Of a DNA stretch of 64,000 nucleotides, positions 43,817 to 52,317 are shown piece by piece; within the stretch, counting starts at the first letter, position 1, and each line of letters opens with the position of its first letter. This DNA comes from Phyllobacterium sp. 628 (GTDB lineage Bacteria > Pseudomonadota > Alphaproteobacteria > Rhizobiales > Rhizobiaceae): positions 248,001 to 312,000 of the forward strand of contig NZ_CP050302.1 in NCBI RefSeq assembly GCF_014189505.1. Direction: 5' to 3'. Below the pieces are notes generated by a model. The model ran no database searches. It was not told the origin of the DNA and was given only the letters and a program-made list of their open reading frames with translations. The translations under genes were made by a program, and so were the position numbers.

Positions 43817-44674
43817 GTGGAGCATGTGGTTGAGGAATTTGACGTGTCCGAACGACGGGCATGCCGGGTTCTTGGCCAGCATCGATCCACACAGCGCAAG
43901 CTCTTGAAAACACCGGACGATGAAGCGGCACTGACCGCCGACATCATTGCACTTGCTCTCCAATATGGCCGCTACGGATATCGCCGCATCACAGCGATGC
44001 TGCATCGTGCGGGTTGGGTGGTGAATGTGAAACGGGTTGAGCGGATATGGCGGCGTGAGGGGCTCAAAGTTCCACACAGACAACCCAAGCGCACACGTTT
44101 ATGGCTGAATGAGAGTTCGTGCATCCGGCTTCGACCGGAATACCCCAACCATGTCTGGTCCTATGACTTTGTTGAGGCTCGCACGCACAATGGAAGGAAA
44201 ATCCGTATGCTCAATGTGATCGACGAATTCACACGGGAATGTATTGCCATCAGGGTGGACAGAAAGTTGAAGGCGACGGATGTCATCGACGTTCTGTCTG
44301 ATCTGTTTATCCTGCGCGGCATTCCTGGTCACATCCGGTCCGACAATGGCCCTGAATTCATCGCCAAGGCCTTGAGAGAGTGGATTGCTGCCGTCGGTGC
44401 CAAAACCGCCTACATCATGCCGGGTAGTCCATGGGAGAACGGCTATTGTGAGAGTTTCAATTCAAAGCTTCGGGATGAACTGCTCAACGGAGAAATCTTC
44501 TACACACTTAAGGAGGCACAAATCGTCATCGAGAATTGGCGACGGCATTACAATACTATCCGACCCCACTCATCCTTGGGTTACAGATCACCTGCTCCCG
44601 TGGCTATTGTCTGGCCGTCTCAAAATGGGCCAGCCTCAACGCCAGTGATGGCAATCAGACCAAGTCTGCACTAA
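43817..44674 (+). CDS. IS3-family transposase orfB
   Basis: 285 residues in its open frame; in life it is joined to OrfA by -1 frameshifting. The catalytic core is complete: HVWSYDFVEARTHNGRKIRM (first Asp), IRSDNGPEFIAKALREWIAA (second Asp), and PWENGYCESFNSKLRDELLN (Glu), then RPHSSLGYRSPAPV. The SYDFVEARTHNGR version and the LKGDQVKRLKELE coiled coil in OrfA are typical of a subgroup common in Hyphomicrobiales. Confidence 0.9.
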   Translation: MEHVVEEFDVSERRACRVLGQHRSTQRKLLKTPDDEAALTADIIALALQYGRYGYRRITAMLHRAGWVVNVKRVERIWRREGLKVPHRQPKRTRLWLNESSCIRLRPEYPNHVWSYDFVEARTHNGRKIRMLNVIDEFTRECIAIRVDRKLKATDVIDVLSDLFILRGIPGHIRSDNGPEFIAKALREWIAAVGAKTAYIMPGSPWENGYCESFNSKLRDELLNGEIFYTLKEAQIVIENWRRHYNTIRPHSSLGYRSPAPVAIVWPSQNGPASTPVMAIRPSLH

Positions 44675-44712
44675 CATTAAACCCGGATCGCCTCATGGGG
44701 GCAGGCCACGAG

Positions 44713-47094
44713 CTTAAAGCCCTAAAAACAGCATCGAACGAAGCAGAACGGAAGATTGCAGATGTCTGCGCCGAACTTGAAAAGAACATTCGCGGCAAGA
44801 TTCCAGTCGTGCTTAACGGGCATTTCACTCTACTAGCAGCAATGCAGCCGAAAGATGCGTTTTTCGACGCGGCAAAGTCCGTATTCGTGAATGTAGCTCC
44901 CTTTACGACAGTTCTGACGGGAATGGCAACGTTCGCATCAACGACCGCAGAAAACCTCGCTCAAGAATTACCGGTATTTACCTACACGTCTAGCGATGTG
45001 CAGGATTCCGGGCCCGCCGTTGCTGAGCAACTGAATAAGTACATCCATGAAACCGAACGCCTTGTGGCATTGGTTGAATGGTGGAATTCGCATCGCCAAT
45101 TCTTCGCAGCAGGTTGGAAGGAGCTAATTGGCGTTAAATCTAAGGATGGTGATTATCCGGCAGAAAGCCTTGAGGGCAAACTGGCAACGCTTGAAGCGGC
45201 GCTCGAAAAAGCCACGCCGTTAGATAATCTTGCGAAGGCACTGAATGACGTTGCAACAGAGGCCGATAAGTGGCTCCCAATTTATGAGAAACAATGTGTG
45301 CGTGAAGCGGTGGCTGTCGCGCTAGAGCCATTGAAGGAACTTCGGCAGTTGGTGGCGACTGAGACCGCGAGCTCTAGATCCTCGCTTTCTGGCCGTATCA
45401 AAAAGATACTTGAGCGAATTCACTTTCGAGAGCGCCTATCCTTTCAGGATGCGGCCCTTGAAAAGAAAACCGTCCAGATTGCGGCAAGTTTCGACCATGG
45501 ATTTCGTATAGATGCGTCAGTTGTTGCTAATAGCTCTTGGCTTCGAGCAATCCTTTGGGCCTTCGTGCTAGCATTGCGCGAGCAAGCCATCGAAGACACT
45601 GGGATCAACCCTTTTCCGATCATGTTGTTTGATGATCCACAAGTGACTTTTGACCCGCGAAACAAGCGCAAGTGGGCAGAAGAGATTGCACGGCTGGGAA
45701 ATACTGATCCTGCACACCCCACTGGGGCACAGGTTTTGTTGATTACGCACGAGCGACAATTCTTTCAAATGCTGGTTAACTCGGAGAAGTTAAACGGTAA
45801 GCAAGGCCTTGTTGTGCGCCTATGCGAGAGTTCGAAAGTTGCCACTGTCATTTATGGCGACAGCCTTGCGCGCGCCTATCAAGGAGCGATTGATTCGAAC
45901 GAAGATGAGCAGGGCCATACCTACGTTTTAAAAGTCAGAACGTATTGCGAAGATCTACTGAAAATTATGCTCCGTGCCGAGGGACCTGAAATTTCTGGAA
46001 TGTCTCTTGAAGCCCTCATGAGCGTTTTGAAATTACGACAGGAGGGTAGTGTACCACCGTTCTCCAATCCGTCGTTCAAGAACCTCCTCAACACGATCGG
46101 AGGTGGAGCTGGCGGAAAACCCATGCAATGGATAAACGAGTCTCACCATAAGTTGGATGGTACTATTGGCGTAGCCCAAGCGATGGATGTGAATGTGTTC
46201 TGGGAGACAAAGGTACAGTCTCTGCTTCACACCTGCTTCAAGATCTTCATAGAGTATGAAGCCCATGTGGGAGAGCCCCGGCTGTTCGCGTGGATGGACA
46301 ACATTGTCGAACTTCCCACGAGCAACGCAGCGCATATAAAAACGCTACAGTTTCAGCACACAGGAGTGGCCGCAGCAGCTAAAACCGACGGTAGAGCAGG
46401 AGATGGACTCATCATGATTTCTGACCTTTCCCAAGCTCAGAAGCTTACTCTATATAATCACGATGCGTACCAGTTGTCAGCGGGCACACTTGATCCCGTG
46501 GCTGATATTGGTGATGTGATCATCGTCAGCAATTATGCGAAGATTCATGAACGAAGTCTTGTAGTCACCTCCTTCGAACATCAGTTACTTGCTCGGCGCT
46601 ACAACGAAACAGAGATACATCCACACATTGCGGTGTTAACCGGGCAATCTATCGATCCGACTGCCCTTGTTCAGCCCGTTATCGCACCAAAAGAACGAAT
46701 CCTAATGCGCAAAGTCGTGGGTACACTGTTTGCCAAAAACAAACTCCCCTTACCTCCCAAGGACGACAATGTTGAGTTTATCGCATTGCCGGACTTTCTA
46801 GTTATCCAGTCGATGCTCCAAGATGCAAAGCTATTTCAAGTCGAAGGAAGAAGCGCAGAGCCAATTGCATTAAACGGTCAGTACATTATCACCCAACAAT
46901 TCAATACGGCAAATGTGACTGCCTCACAGTTAGATGGTCGGATGGTTATTGCTGTCGATGAGAGCGGTGCTCGCTACTTCAAGCGTCTTCGTTGCCAACA
47001 ATCAATCATAGTCCTAGAGAGTATCAATGCTGATGGTGTACAGCACCTGCACAATTACTCAGTCTTGACGGGACCTTTGGCCTACCCAAAATGA
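44713..47094 (+). pseudogene. Rad50-like zinc-hook ATPase/S24-domain fusion, 3' part
   Basis: Codons 483-1275 of the same gene. The coiled-coil return arm is followed by the ATPase second half: FRERLSFQDAALEKKTVQIA, WLRAILWAFVLALREQ, Walker B PIMLFDDPQVTFD (D789, D790) and switch histidine LLITHERQ (H828). A further 430 residues follow, more than in Rad50 or SbcC. The last 90 resemble the S24 (LexA/CI-type) serine protease fold: FIALPDFLVIQSMLQDAKLF, VEGRSAEPIALNGQYIIT with S1196 where GDSMEP lies in LexA, and DESGARYFKRLRCQQSIIVL with K1239 at the catalytic-lysine place. The 43-residue distance fits the family. Inactivated here by the IS3 element. Confidence 0.8.
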
Positions 47095-48009
47095 TTGGTT
47101 TGATGGAGGTTGTCGGAATTCTTTTTGAATTGCCTTAATCAGAAAATGTGGCTTCTGACTAAGCATTTCAATTCGCATAACATATTATGATTGTTCAGTT
47201 TTTTGGCCATTTTGAAGCTGATTTCTGGCTAACGGCTTCAATTTTCTGATTAAGCATTTCAATTCACTAAATCATTGAAAGAATTATGAAATTACTGATT
47301 TATGGCGCCGTGATCTGCTGACGTTTCGGGTATATTTGCAATAATATGGGATCGGCAAATATGATAGCTTCAGTTCCGAGAAACCCATTATTCTGCAAAG
47401 GCTTACGCCATGCTGACGCGCCGAAAATTGAAACGCTTAACCAGAAATCAGCACCCAATTTCTGGTTAACCGTTTCAAATTGAAGTCGTTAGTCAGAAGC
47501 CACATGAGTTAAGGAGGCCTCAAACTTCGTTCAATTCTACTGGTCTATAAAACCTAGCTAGATTGCCGACTTCGCCGACCCGAAGTTTGAGGGCATTAAC
47601 CCGCTGTTTACGTTAATATTTTGCTCTACACAGTACTTATTTAGCAATTAGCTTCAGCTTAGGGGACTATAAAATCAAGAAGTCGAACGCGGATACGCAG
47701 GGGTTGCCGTCAGAACTACAATCAACCTGTAGTGCGTACCTCAGTCATCCAGACGCCCGTATTTCGGTCATTTTTTGACCATAGAGATGCTCACCCACTT
47801 ATTATCGGCGTTTTCAAATGATCGTTTTCTGGTGACGTCTGATTCTGCATAAAACAGATGTTTGGAACTGAAATTGGCTTTGCCAGTCGATGGTCTACCA
47901 CTTTGTTTGACTGTTTCATCGCCGTATTTCCAGCATGTAAGTTACATTGTGCTCGATCCACTGTCGGTTTACAGCGAACTACCACCTGCATACATACAGT
48001 GCATCGGGA
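47095..48009. other. Non-coding region between the ATPase gene and repC
   Basis: 915 bp without a supported gene. The first 400 bp hold seven 21-bp repeats (entry 47124-47498). The rest is AT-rich, and its short open frames lack ribosome binding sites. Transcription units converge here: the ATPase gene ends at 47094 and repC at 48010. Confidence 0.6.
47124..47498. repeat. Array of seven 21-bp repeats in mixed orientation
   Basis: Units, with strand, are 47124-47144 (-), 47153-47173 (+), 47223-47243 (+), 47244-47264 (+), 47426-47446 (-), 47460-47480 (+) and 47478-47498 (-). The consensus is TTCTGRYTAASSRYTTCAAT followed by T. Two units are exactly abutting (21-bp period); two pairs face each other head to head with 8 and 13 bp between them. 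The first + unit and last - unit also share the flank TGTGGC. The pattern recalls iterons, multi-site recombinase targets or an array of operator sites; nothing in the sequence decides among these. Confidence 0.75.
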
Positions 48010-49542
48010 TCACGACTTCCTCTCCTCGTTCTGCGGCGAGCCGACCACTCTGACATGGTTTCCATTGGCTCTGAGTTGAGCAAGAAGCATTGGCCAGACG
48101 GAGAATTCGCCCTTAGCGGCCTTGTCGGTGAGGGAGCGCAGGTAGCCACCGGCGGAATTGATGTGTCCGGCACGCTGCAGAATGCAGGCAATGGCAATCG
48201 CGGCGTTTTCCTGACCGAGAATAGTGCAGGCTTCCTCATAGGCAGAGGGACTGACACCGAGCATGGAGCGCACGACAATGGCGGCCCCCATCAGTTCCGA
48301 CCAGCTGGAAAGACCGTTCTTGGCATAGGCAGCAATATCGGGGCAGGCCTGGCGGACAAGTCCCAGCGGAACGGGTTTGGCATCAAAGGCTGAGACAGAG
48401 GCACCAAGTGCGGCCAGATTGATGCTGCGGCCGGAAAGATCGGTGCGCAGGTCCGATATGTCATCATCGCCGTTCAAACCGGACGGATCAGACGGTGCAT
48501 TCAACCCGCCAGCCATGGCACGGCCACCAGTAAGACCGCCCTGCCCTGCACCGGCAGCGTTCCGGTCCAGCTTGTCCGCGGTGTGCTGCACATCATGCCC
48601 GGGTGTGCTTTCAGGCTGCCCGGTTATTCCCTTACTGTCGCTGGTTTGTCCAAGCGCATCTGGTTGTGAGGTTGGTTCGGTGTTTCGGCCTTGGTCTTTT
48701 CTAAAGCCAGGTTCAAGATCAGAAGTGGATTTGGTGTTTGAATTTTGTTTGTGGCGCTCAAAATGAGACTCTTTGGCGCTTGTTTGTTGTAAATTCAGCT
48801 TATCCTGCAACAACTTGGAGATCTCAAGTTGGATGCATTCAAGGCCGTCAATGACAGGCTCCAGATCGTCCGCCGTTGCCTGACGCGGAAGTGCATCAAT
48901 CACACCCCTGAATGCCGTGTGGTGGCTGTTCCAGTCGATGTGCGGCATTTCCTCAAAGCCAAGCTCGATCAGCTTGATGATATCGCGGCGCAGCAGCGTC
49001 ACCCGCTCCTTCATCAGTTTCAGCTGCAATCTTGCCGAGCGCACCTCTTCTGCCATGGCTTCAAACTCTGAGGCACGCACCACCAGAGGTGCCAGCGAGA
49101 ACCCGAACGCTTCGCCGCCCTCCCCTGCCCCGGTCGCACCTGCCGCCCCGGTTCGGGCCTTGCGGGCATAGCGTTTGCCATTGGGGCTGTCTTTGCGGAA
49201 GATCAAACCGGTTTCCACCAGTGCACTCAAATGCCGGCGCAGCGTTGCCGGCGCCATGCCGTGCGAGCGCAGCGACAATTGCACATTGGATGGAAACACC
49301 ACCAGGCCATTAGCCTCGGTGAGCTCGCTCTGCGGATAGAACGTCAAAAGTGCATTGAGCACCACCAGCGCCCGGTCGGATATCCCGATCAGCGCCCGTG
49401 CTTCGCACAGCGAGCGAAACAGTTTCCATTTATCAACAGCGGCCTCCGGATCGACCTCTCTGGCCTGGACCTGCGTTGCCAGCATGCCAAGCGACAGCGA
49501 TCGCCGCCCAAAGGGCGTCGTGAATGCATTCCCGGTCTGCAT
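48010..49542 (-). CDS. repC: Replication initiator RepC
   Basis: 510 residues. The RepC family text is clear: TTPFGRRSLSLGMLATQVQA, KWKLFRSLCEARALIGISDR, LVVLNALLTFYPQSELTEAN and the winged-helix SNVQLSLRSHGMAPATLRRH; at the C-terminus RQACPDIAAYAKNGLSSWSE and AIAIACILQRAGHINSAGGY. RepC starts replication at an origin normally lying within its own gene. The family norm is about 400-440 residues; the excess is a Gly/Asn/Gln-rich linker at about 260-380 (KSTSDLEPGFRKDQGRNTEP to GGLNAPSDPSGLNGDDD). It follows repB with the antisense RNA gene in between, the canonical repABC order. Confidence 0.95.
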   Translation of the reverse strand: MQTGNAFTTPFGRRSLSLGMLATQVQAREVDPEAAVDKWKLFRSLCEARALIGISDRALVVLNALLTFYPQSELTEANGLVVFPSNVQLSLRSHGMAPATLRRHLSALVETGLIFRKDSPNGKRYARKARTGAAGATGAGEGGEAFGFSLAPLVVRASEFEAMAEEVRSARLQLKLMKERVTLLRRDIIKLIELGFEEMPHIDWNSHHTAFRGVIDALPRQATADDLEPVIDGLECIQLEISKLLQDKLNLQQTSAKESHFERHKQNSNTKSTSDLEPGFRKDQGRNTEPTSQPDALGQTSDSKGITGQPESTPGHDVQHTADKLDRNAAGAGQGGLTGGRAMAGGLNAPSDPSGLNGDDDISDLRTDLSGRSINLAALGASVSAFDAKPVPLGLVRQACPDIAAYAKNGLSSWSELMGAAIVVRSMLGVSPSAYEEACTILGQENAAIAIACILQRAGHINSAGGYLRSLTDKAAKGEFSVWPMLLAQLRANGNHVRVVGSPQNEERKS

Positions 49543-49636
49543 GTCTCCTACCTTTCAATCAGGCAAAAGAAACCCGCTCGCCAAAACGACGCCAAACACT
49601 CTTGACACTGATTCCCGGAAATGCGATTCTCTGATT

Positions 49637-49690
49637 GCTACATCTATGAGAAGGGCTTCCGCGACGGCAACGTTCGGGAGCTTTTTCTTT
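49637..49690 (+). ncRNA. Antisense RNA in the repB-repC gap (incA/ctRNA type)
   Basis: Opposite to the rep genes lies TTGACA (49602-49607), a 17-base gap and GATTCT (49625-49630), so transcription should start near 49637. It ends in a hairpin with arms GCTTCCG (49655-49661) and CGGGAGC (49675-49681) followed by TTTTTCTTTT. A product of about 50-55 nt in this position and polarity is the known counter-transcribed RNA of repABC plasmids, which lowers repC expression and sets copy number and incompatibility. Found by promoter and terminator reading only. Confidence 0.75.
49655..49690 (+). terminator. Rho-independent terminator of the antisense RNA
   Basis: 7-bp stem GCTTCCG/CGGGAGC with a 13-base loop and a T-rich tail on the plus strand, ending just before the repB stop. 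Confidence 0.7.
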
Positions 49691-49695
49691 TGCGG

Positions 49696-50661
49696 TTAAT
49701 CTCCTGTTTTTCTTACTGTTTCCGATTCCCCGAACGCTCGATAGAGTTCGTCAAGGTTATCAGCAATATATGCACCGAAACGCGAAGCATTTTTAGCTTT
49801 CAACGCTAGGGTAAAACTCTTTCCTGTGTCCTTCATCTCTGCACTGAGCAATTTGTCCTTCGCAGACCAAGTTTTTGCCTTTGGAGTACTCGTTTTCTGA
49901 GTGGGCTTCTTCGCTCTATTCAAAAAATCAAAAAGCCGGATAAACCGCTCATCGCTTTCGCCAACGTTAAAGCCGTCAGAATGAACAAACTCATCCGCTT
50001 TGGCCTTGCCACCGGGTTGCTCGAAAAACTTCGATAATTGCCACCATCTATCGCGGCCGGTGGCTTTTGCAGCACCAACGGCAAGCACGATATGTTCAGG
50101 AATATGCGTCGATACGGACTGCATCTTGGAAAAGGTTGTAGGATCAAGCGCCAAGGCCGATTTGATGACAGCCTGATCGTAACCAAGATCGCTCAAACGC
50201 TTCGCAAAGAATGTCCGCTCAATGAAGGAAAGGTTTTGCCGGGCCGCATTTTCCTGACCTTGAGCGATAACATGATCCTGGTCAGCCATGGGCTTGACGA
50301 CAGCGCGAACGAGCTTACCGAGTTGTCGGGCAACCTTAACGCGGCGGTGACCAAAGACGATCTGGTAACGCCCAGTTGCCGTGGGATGTGGCCGCACGAG
50401 AATAGGAGAGTCCTGCCCTCTCGTTTCAATGGCGGTCAGGAGCTCTTGGAACGGTGCATCATCTTCATCAATGCGATCAGAAACAAAGGAGCCATCGATA
50501 AGCGCAGGGTCCAGCTCAACAACGCTGCCCTTTGCCAGTTCCTCAAATGAACTCTTGATCGAACGTGATGCACCGGTAACGACATAGGAGAGCGCGTCAT
50601 TGCGCTCCGGCTTCATAGGCGCCGGGTTCATCACGCTGCTGAAAATATCCTTGCGGGCCAT
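49696..50661 (-). CDS. repB: Partition protein RepB (ParB family)
   Basis: 321 residues. The N-terminus MARKDIFSSVMN and the text VVTGASRSIKSSFEELAKGS are RepB hallmarks. The ParB nuclease-like region reads SPILVRPHPTATGRYQIVFG followed by HRRVKVARQLG, then the helix-turn-helix TFFAKRLSDLGYDQAVIKSA LALDPTTFSKMQSVSTHIP region. It binds parS-like sites and, with RepA, segregates the replicon. One such site lies directly upstream between repA and repB. It forms one operon with repA and repC. Confidence 0.95.
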   Translation of the reverse strand: MARKDIFSSVMNPAPMKPERNDALSYVVTGASRSIKSSFEELAKGSVVELDPALIDGSFVSDRIDEDDAPFQELLTAIETRGQDSPILVRPHPTATGRYQIVFGHRRVKVARQLGKLVRAVVKPMADQDHVIAQGQENAARQNLSFIERTFFAKRLSDLGYDQAVIKSALALDPTTFSKMQSVSTHIPEHIVLAVGAAKATGRDRWWQLSKFFEQPGGKAKADEFVHSDGFNVGESDERFIRLFDFLNRAKKPTQKTSTPKAKTWSAKDKLLSAEMKDTGKSFTLALKAKNASRFGAYIADNLDELYRAFGESETVRKTGD

Positions 50662-50716
50662 CTAACTCCGTCCACTCTCAATCATGCATTTGATTTTCTT
50701 GATAAAAACCAGCGTT

Positions 50717-50730
50717 TTTACCGCAGTAAA
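50717..50730. promoter_or_regulatory. parS: parS-like site between repA and repB
   Basis: TTTACCGCAGTAAA, an imperfect palindrome with TTTAC/GTAAA arms. With flanks it matches the repABC parS consensus GTTNNCNGCNGNNAAC at all defined positions but the first. The same 14 bp occur upstream of repA at 52174-52187. Confidence 0.75.
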
Positions 50731-50743
50731 CTGTGTTGCCATC

Positions 50744-51943
50744 TCACCGTCCCCATGCACGATGAACAAGCGATGCAATTTCCGAATTAACCGCATCCAA
50801 TGATTCAATCGCCCGTTCATAGGTTGTGCGGGTGAAACTGTTCTTCTCGACCTCATAAAGCGTCTGTTTGGTCAATCCCGCGTCGGAAACGGCGGTGGAT
50901 TTCAGCATCGGATTGGCAAGGATTTCCTCGGCCAGCATCGATTGCATGAAACCAACCATTTGCGCCTGTGGAATATCTGTGGGTTCATAGCGGGTAATGA
51001 GATAGCGGAACCAATCCAGCTCCACTTTCGCACCGGCTTGTTTGACAGTCTTCAGAATGCCACCGAGCATCAAAAGAAACTGCGACATCGACATCAAATC
51101 GAGCATCTGCGGATGAACGGTAATAAGAACGGATGTGGCAGCAGACATGGCCGTCAAGGTCAGATAGCCCAATTGCGGCGGACAATCGATCACCACCACA
51201 TCATAACGATCATCCACGGCTTCGAGCGCGCCAGCTATGCGCGTAAAAAATTGCCTGCCTTCGCGTGATGCCTTATCCTGCATGGCCAGCGGCGTGTCAT
51301 ACTCGTATTCCTGCAGCTCAAGATTAGCCGGGATAATGTCGAGACCAGGAAAATTGGTTGACAGAATGACATCGGTAATTGGCTTGCGCTCTTCATCGTA
51401 CCGGATGGACTCATAGAGTGACAAATTTCTGTCCAGCTCCGGCTGAAAGCCGTGCAATGCAGAAAGAGAAGCCTGCGGATCAAGATCAATTGCAAGAACC
51501 CGGTGTCCTGTCAGCGCGAGATATTGCGCCAGATGAGCTGCCGTCGTGGTCTTGCCGGAACCACCCTTGAAGTTAACAACTGCGATAACCTGCAGCTTGT
51601 CGCCAGCCTTGCGATGCGGAACGTATTTTTTCACTTCCGTCCGGCCATTGCGATCAAGGTAATGACGCAGTTCCAGCATTTGCTCGGCAGTGTAGGAGCG
51701 GCGGCCGGACGACGCTTGTGCCGGTTCTGGGCCCTTCCCTTCCAAGTGCAGCCGCTTGAGATTGTTTTGCGTAACGCCAAGATAATGCGCCACTTCAGCC
51801 ATGGAAAATTGGCGCAACGTCTTCTTGGCGTTCGGCGGAAATTTTTCCATCCGAAGCTGATTCAAGCGGCGTGATATCTCTGCACCCTGATCGAGGATCT
51901 TGTCATCAAACTCAAACTTGGGCAGAGGCATGGCGAAATTCAT
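50744..51943 (-). CDS. repA: Partition protein RepA (ParA family)
   Basis: 399 residues from ATG 51943 (MNFAMPLPKFEFDD). A TTG at 51952 is in frame but less likely. It has an N-terminal helix-turn-helix (FSMAEVAHYLGVTQNNLKRL) that autoregulates the operon, then the deviant Walker A KGGSGKTT (126-133) and text LAIDLDPQASLSALHGFQPE and VVIDCPPQLGYLTLTAMSAA. First gene of the repABC operon; an inverted repeat upstream (51960-52000) is a candidate operator. Confidence 0.95.
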   Translation of the reverse strand: MNFAMPLPKFEFDDKILDQGAEISRRLNQLRMEKFPPNAKKTLRQFSMAEVAHYLGVTQNNLKRLHLEGKGPEPAQASSGRRSYTAEQMLELRHYLDRNGRTEVKKYVPHRKAGDKLQVIAVVNFKGGSGKTTTAAHLAQYLALTGHRVLAIDLDPQASLSALHGFQPELDRNLSLYESIRYDEERKPITDVILSTNFPGLDIIPANLELQEYEYDTPLAMQDKASREGRQFFTRIAGALEAVDDRYDVVVIDCPPQLGYLTLTAMSAATSVLITVHPQMLDLMSMSQFLLMLGGILKTVKQAGAKVELDWFRYLITRYEPTDIPQAQMVGFMQSMLAEEILANPMLKSTAVSDAGLTKQTLYEVEKNSFTRTTYERAIESLDAVNSEIASLVHRAWGR

Positions 51944-51959
51944 CGAGAGCAAAACCTCT

Positions 51960-52000
51960 AATAGCGCTTTTTCTAAGCATTTCCTTAAAGAAGCGCTATT
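51960..52000. promoter_or_regulatory. Inverted repeat upstream of repA, candidate RepA operator
   Basis: AATAGCGCTT at 51960-51969 and AAGCGCTATT at 51991-52000 form a perfect 10-bp inverted repeat with a 21-base centre. It starts 17 bp before the repA ATG. RepA of repABC systems represses its own promoter through inverted repeats in this place. Confidence 0.55.
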
Positions 52001-52173
52001 AAGCTCCGATTCTCAAGTGCCGGCAAGAAATTTTAGGTTAACAAATGGTTAACGGAACTTGGCAAACCAATATAGCAATACTTGCCCAACTGCGCCGCTT
52101 GCTATTTGCCAAAAACAGAACATCACTCATCACATCACCTATATGTTTGATTTGGTTGGTATATTTCGACATA

Positions 52174-52187
52174 TTTACCGCAGTAAA
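52174..52187. promoter_or_regulatory. parS: Second parS-like site, upstream of repA
   Basis: Same 14 bp (TTTACCGCAGTAAA) as the site between repA and repB. It lies 230 bp upstream of repA in the 370-bp gap before the diguanylate-cyclase gene, which otherwise shows no gene. Confidence 0.7.
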
Positions 52188-52317
52188 GTTTAACGACAAG
52201 GTTTTATGCATGGAATCCACCGCTATCCCAGGCAAACTGTAACTTAGCTTTAAGCCAAAGTTATCCCATGATTGTTTAACCGGATAGTCTCGGATTAACC
52301 GTTCTCAGCCCCGTAAA

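Larger units (their letters stand above)
43448..44708 (+). mobile_element. IS3-family insertion sequence, 1261 bp
   Basis: Inverted ends begin TGGCCTGCCCCC on both sides. A 4-bp target duplication, CGAG (43444-43447 and 44709-44712), flanks it. It carries orfA (frameshifted) and orfB in the usual IS3 order. Removal of the IS and one CGAG joins the ATPase frame exactly. The single-base insertion in orfA suggests this copy can no longer move by itself. Confidence 0.92.

Noticed and set aside
44536..44712. Apparent N-terminus of the 852-codon frame at 44536
   Set aside because: These codons lie inside the IS3 element, out of frame with orfB; the true protein starts at 42002.
47124..47498. Repeat array considered as a CRISPR
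   Set aside because: Units are in both orientations, spacing is irregular (0-162 bp) and no cas genes are present.
47791..48079. Overlapping open frames downstream of repC
   Set aside because: No ribosome binding sites, opposite-strand overlap and no family resemblance; treated as non-coding.
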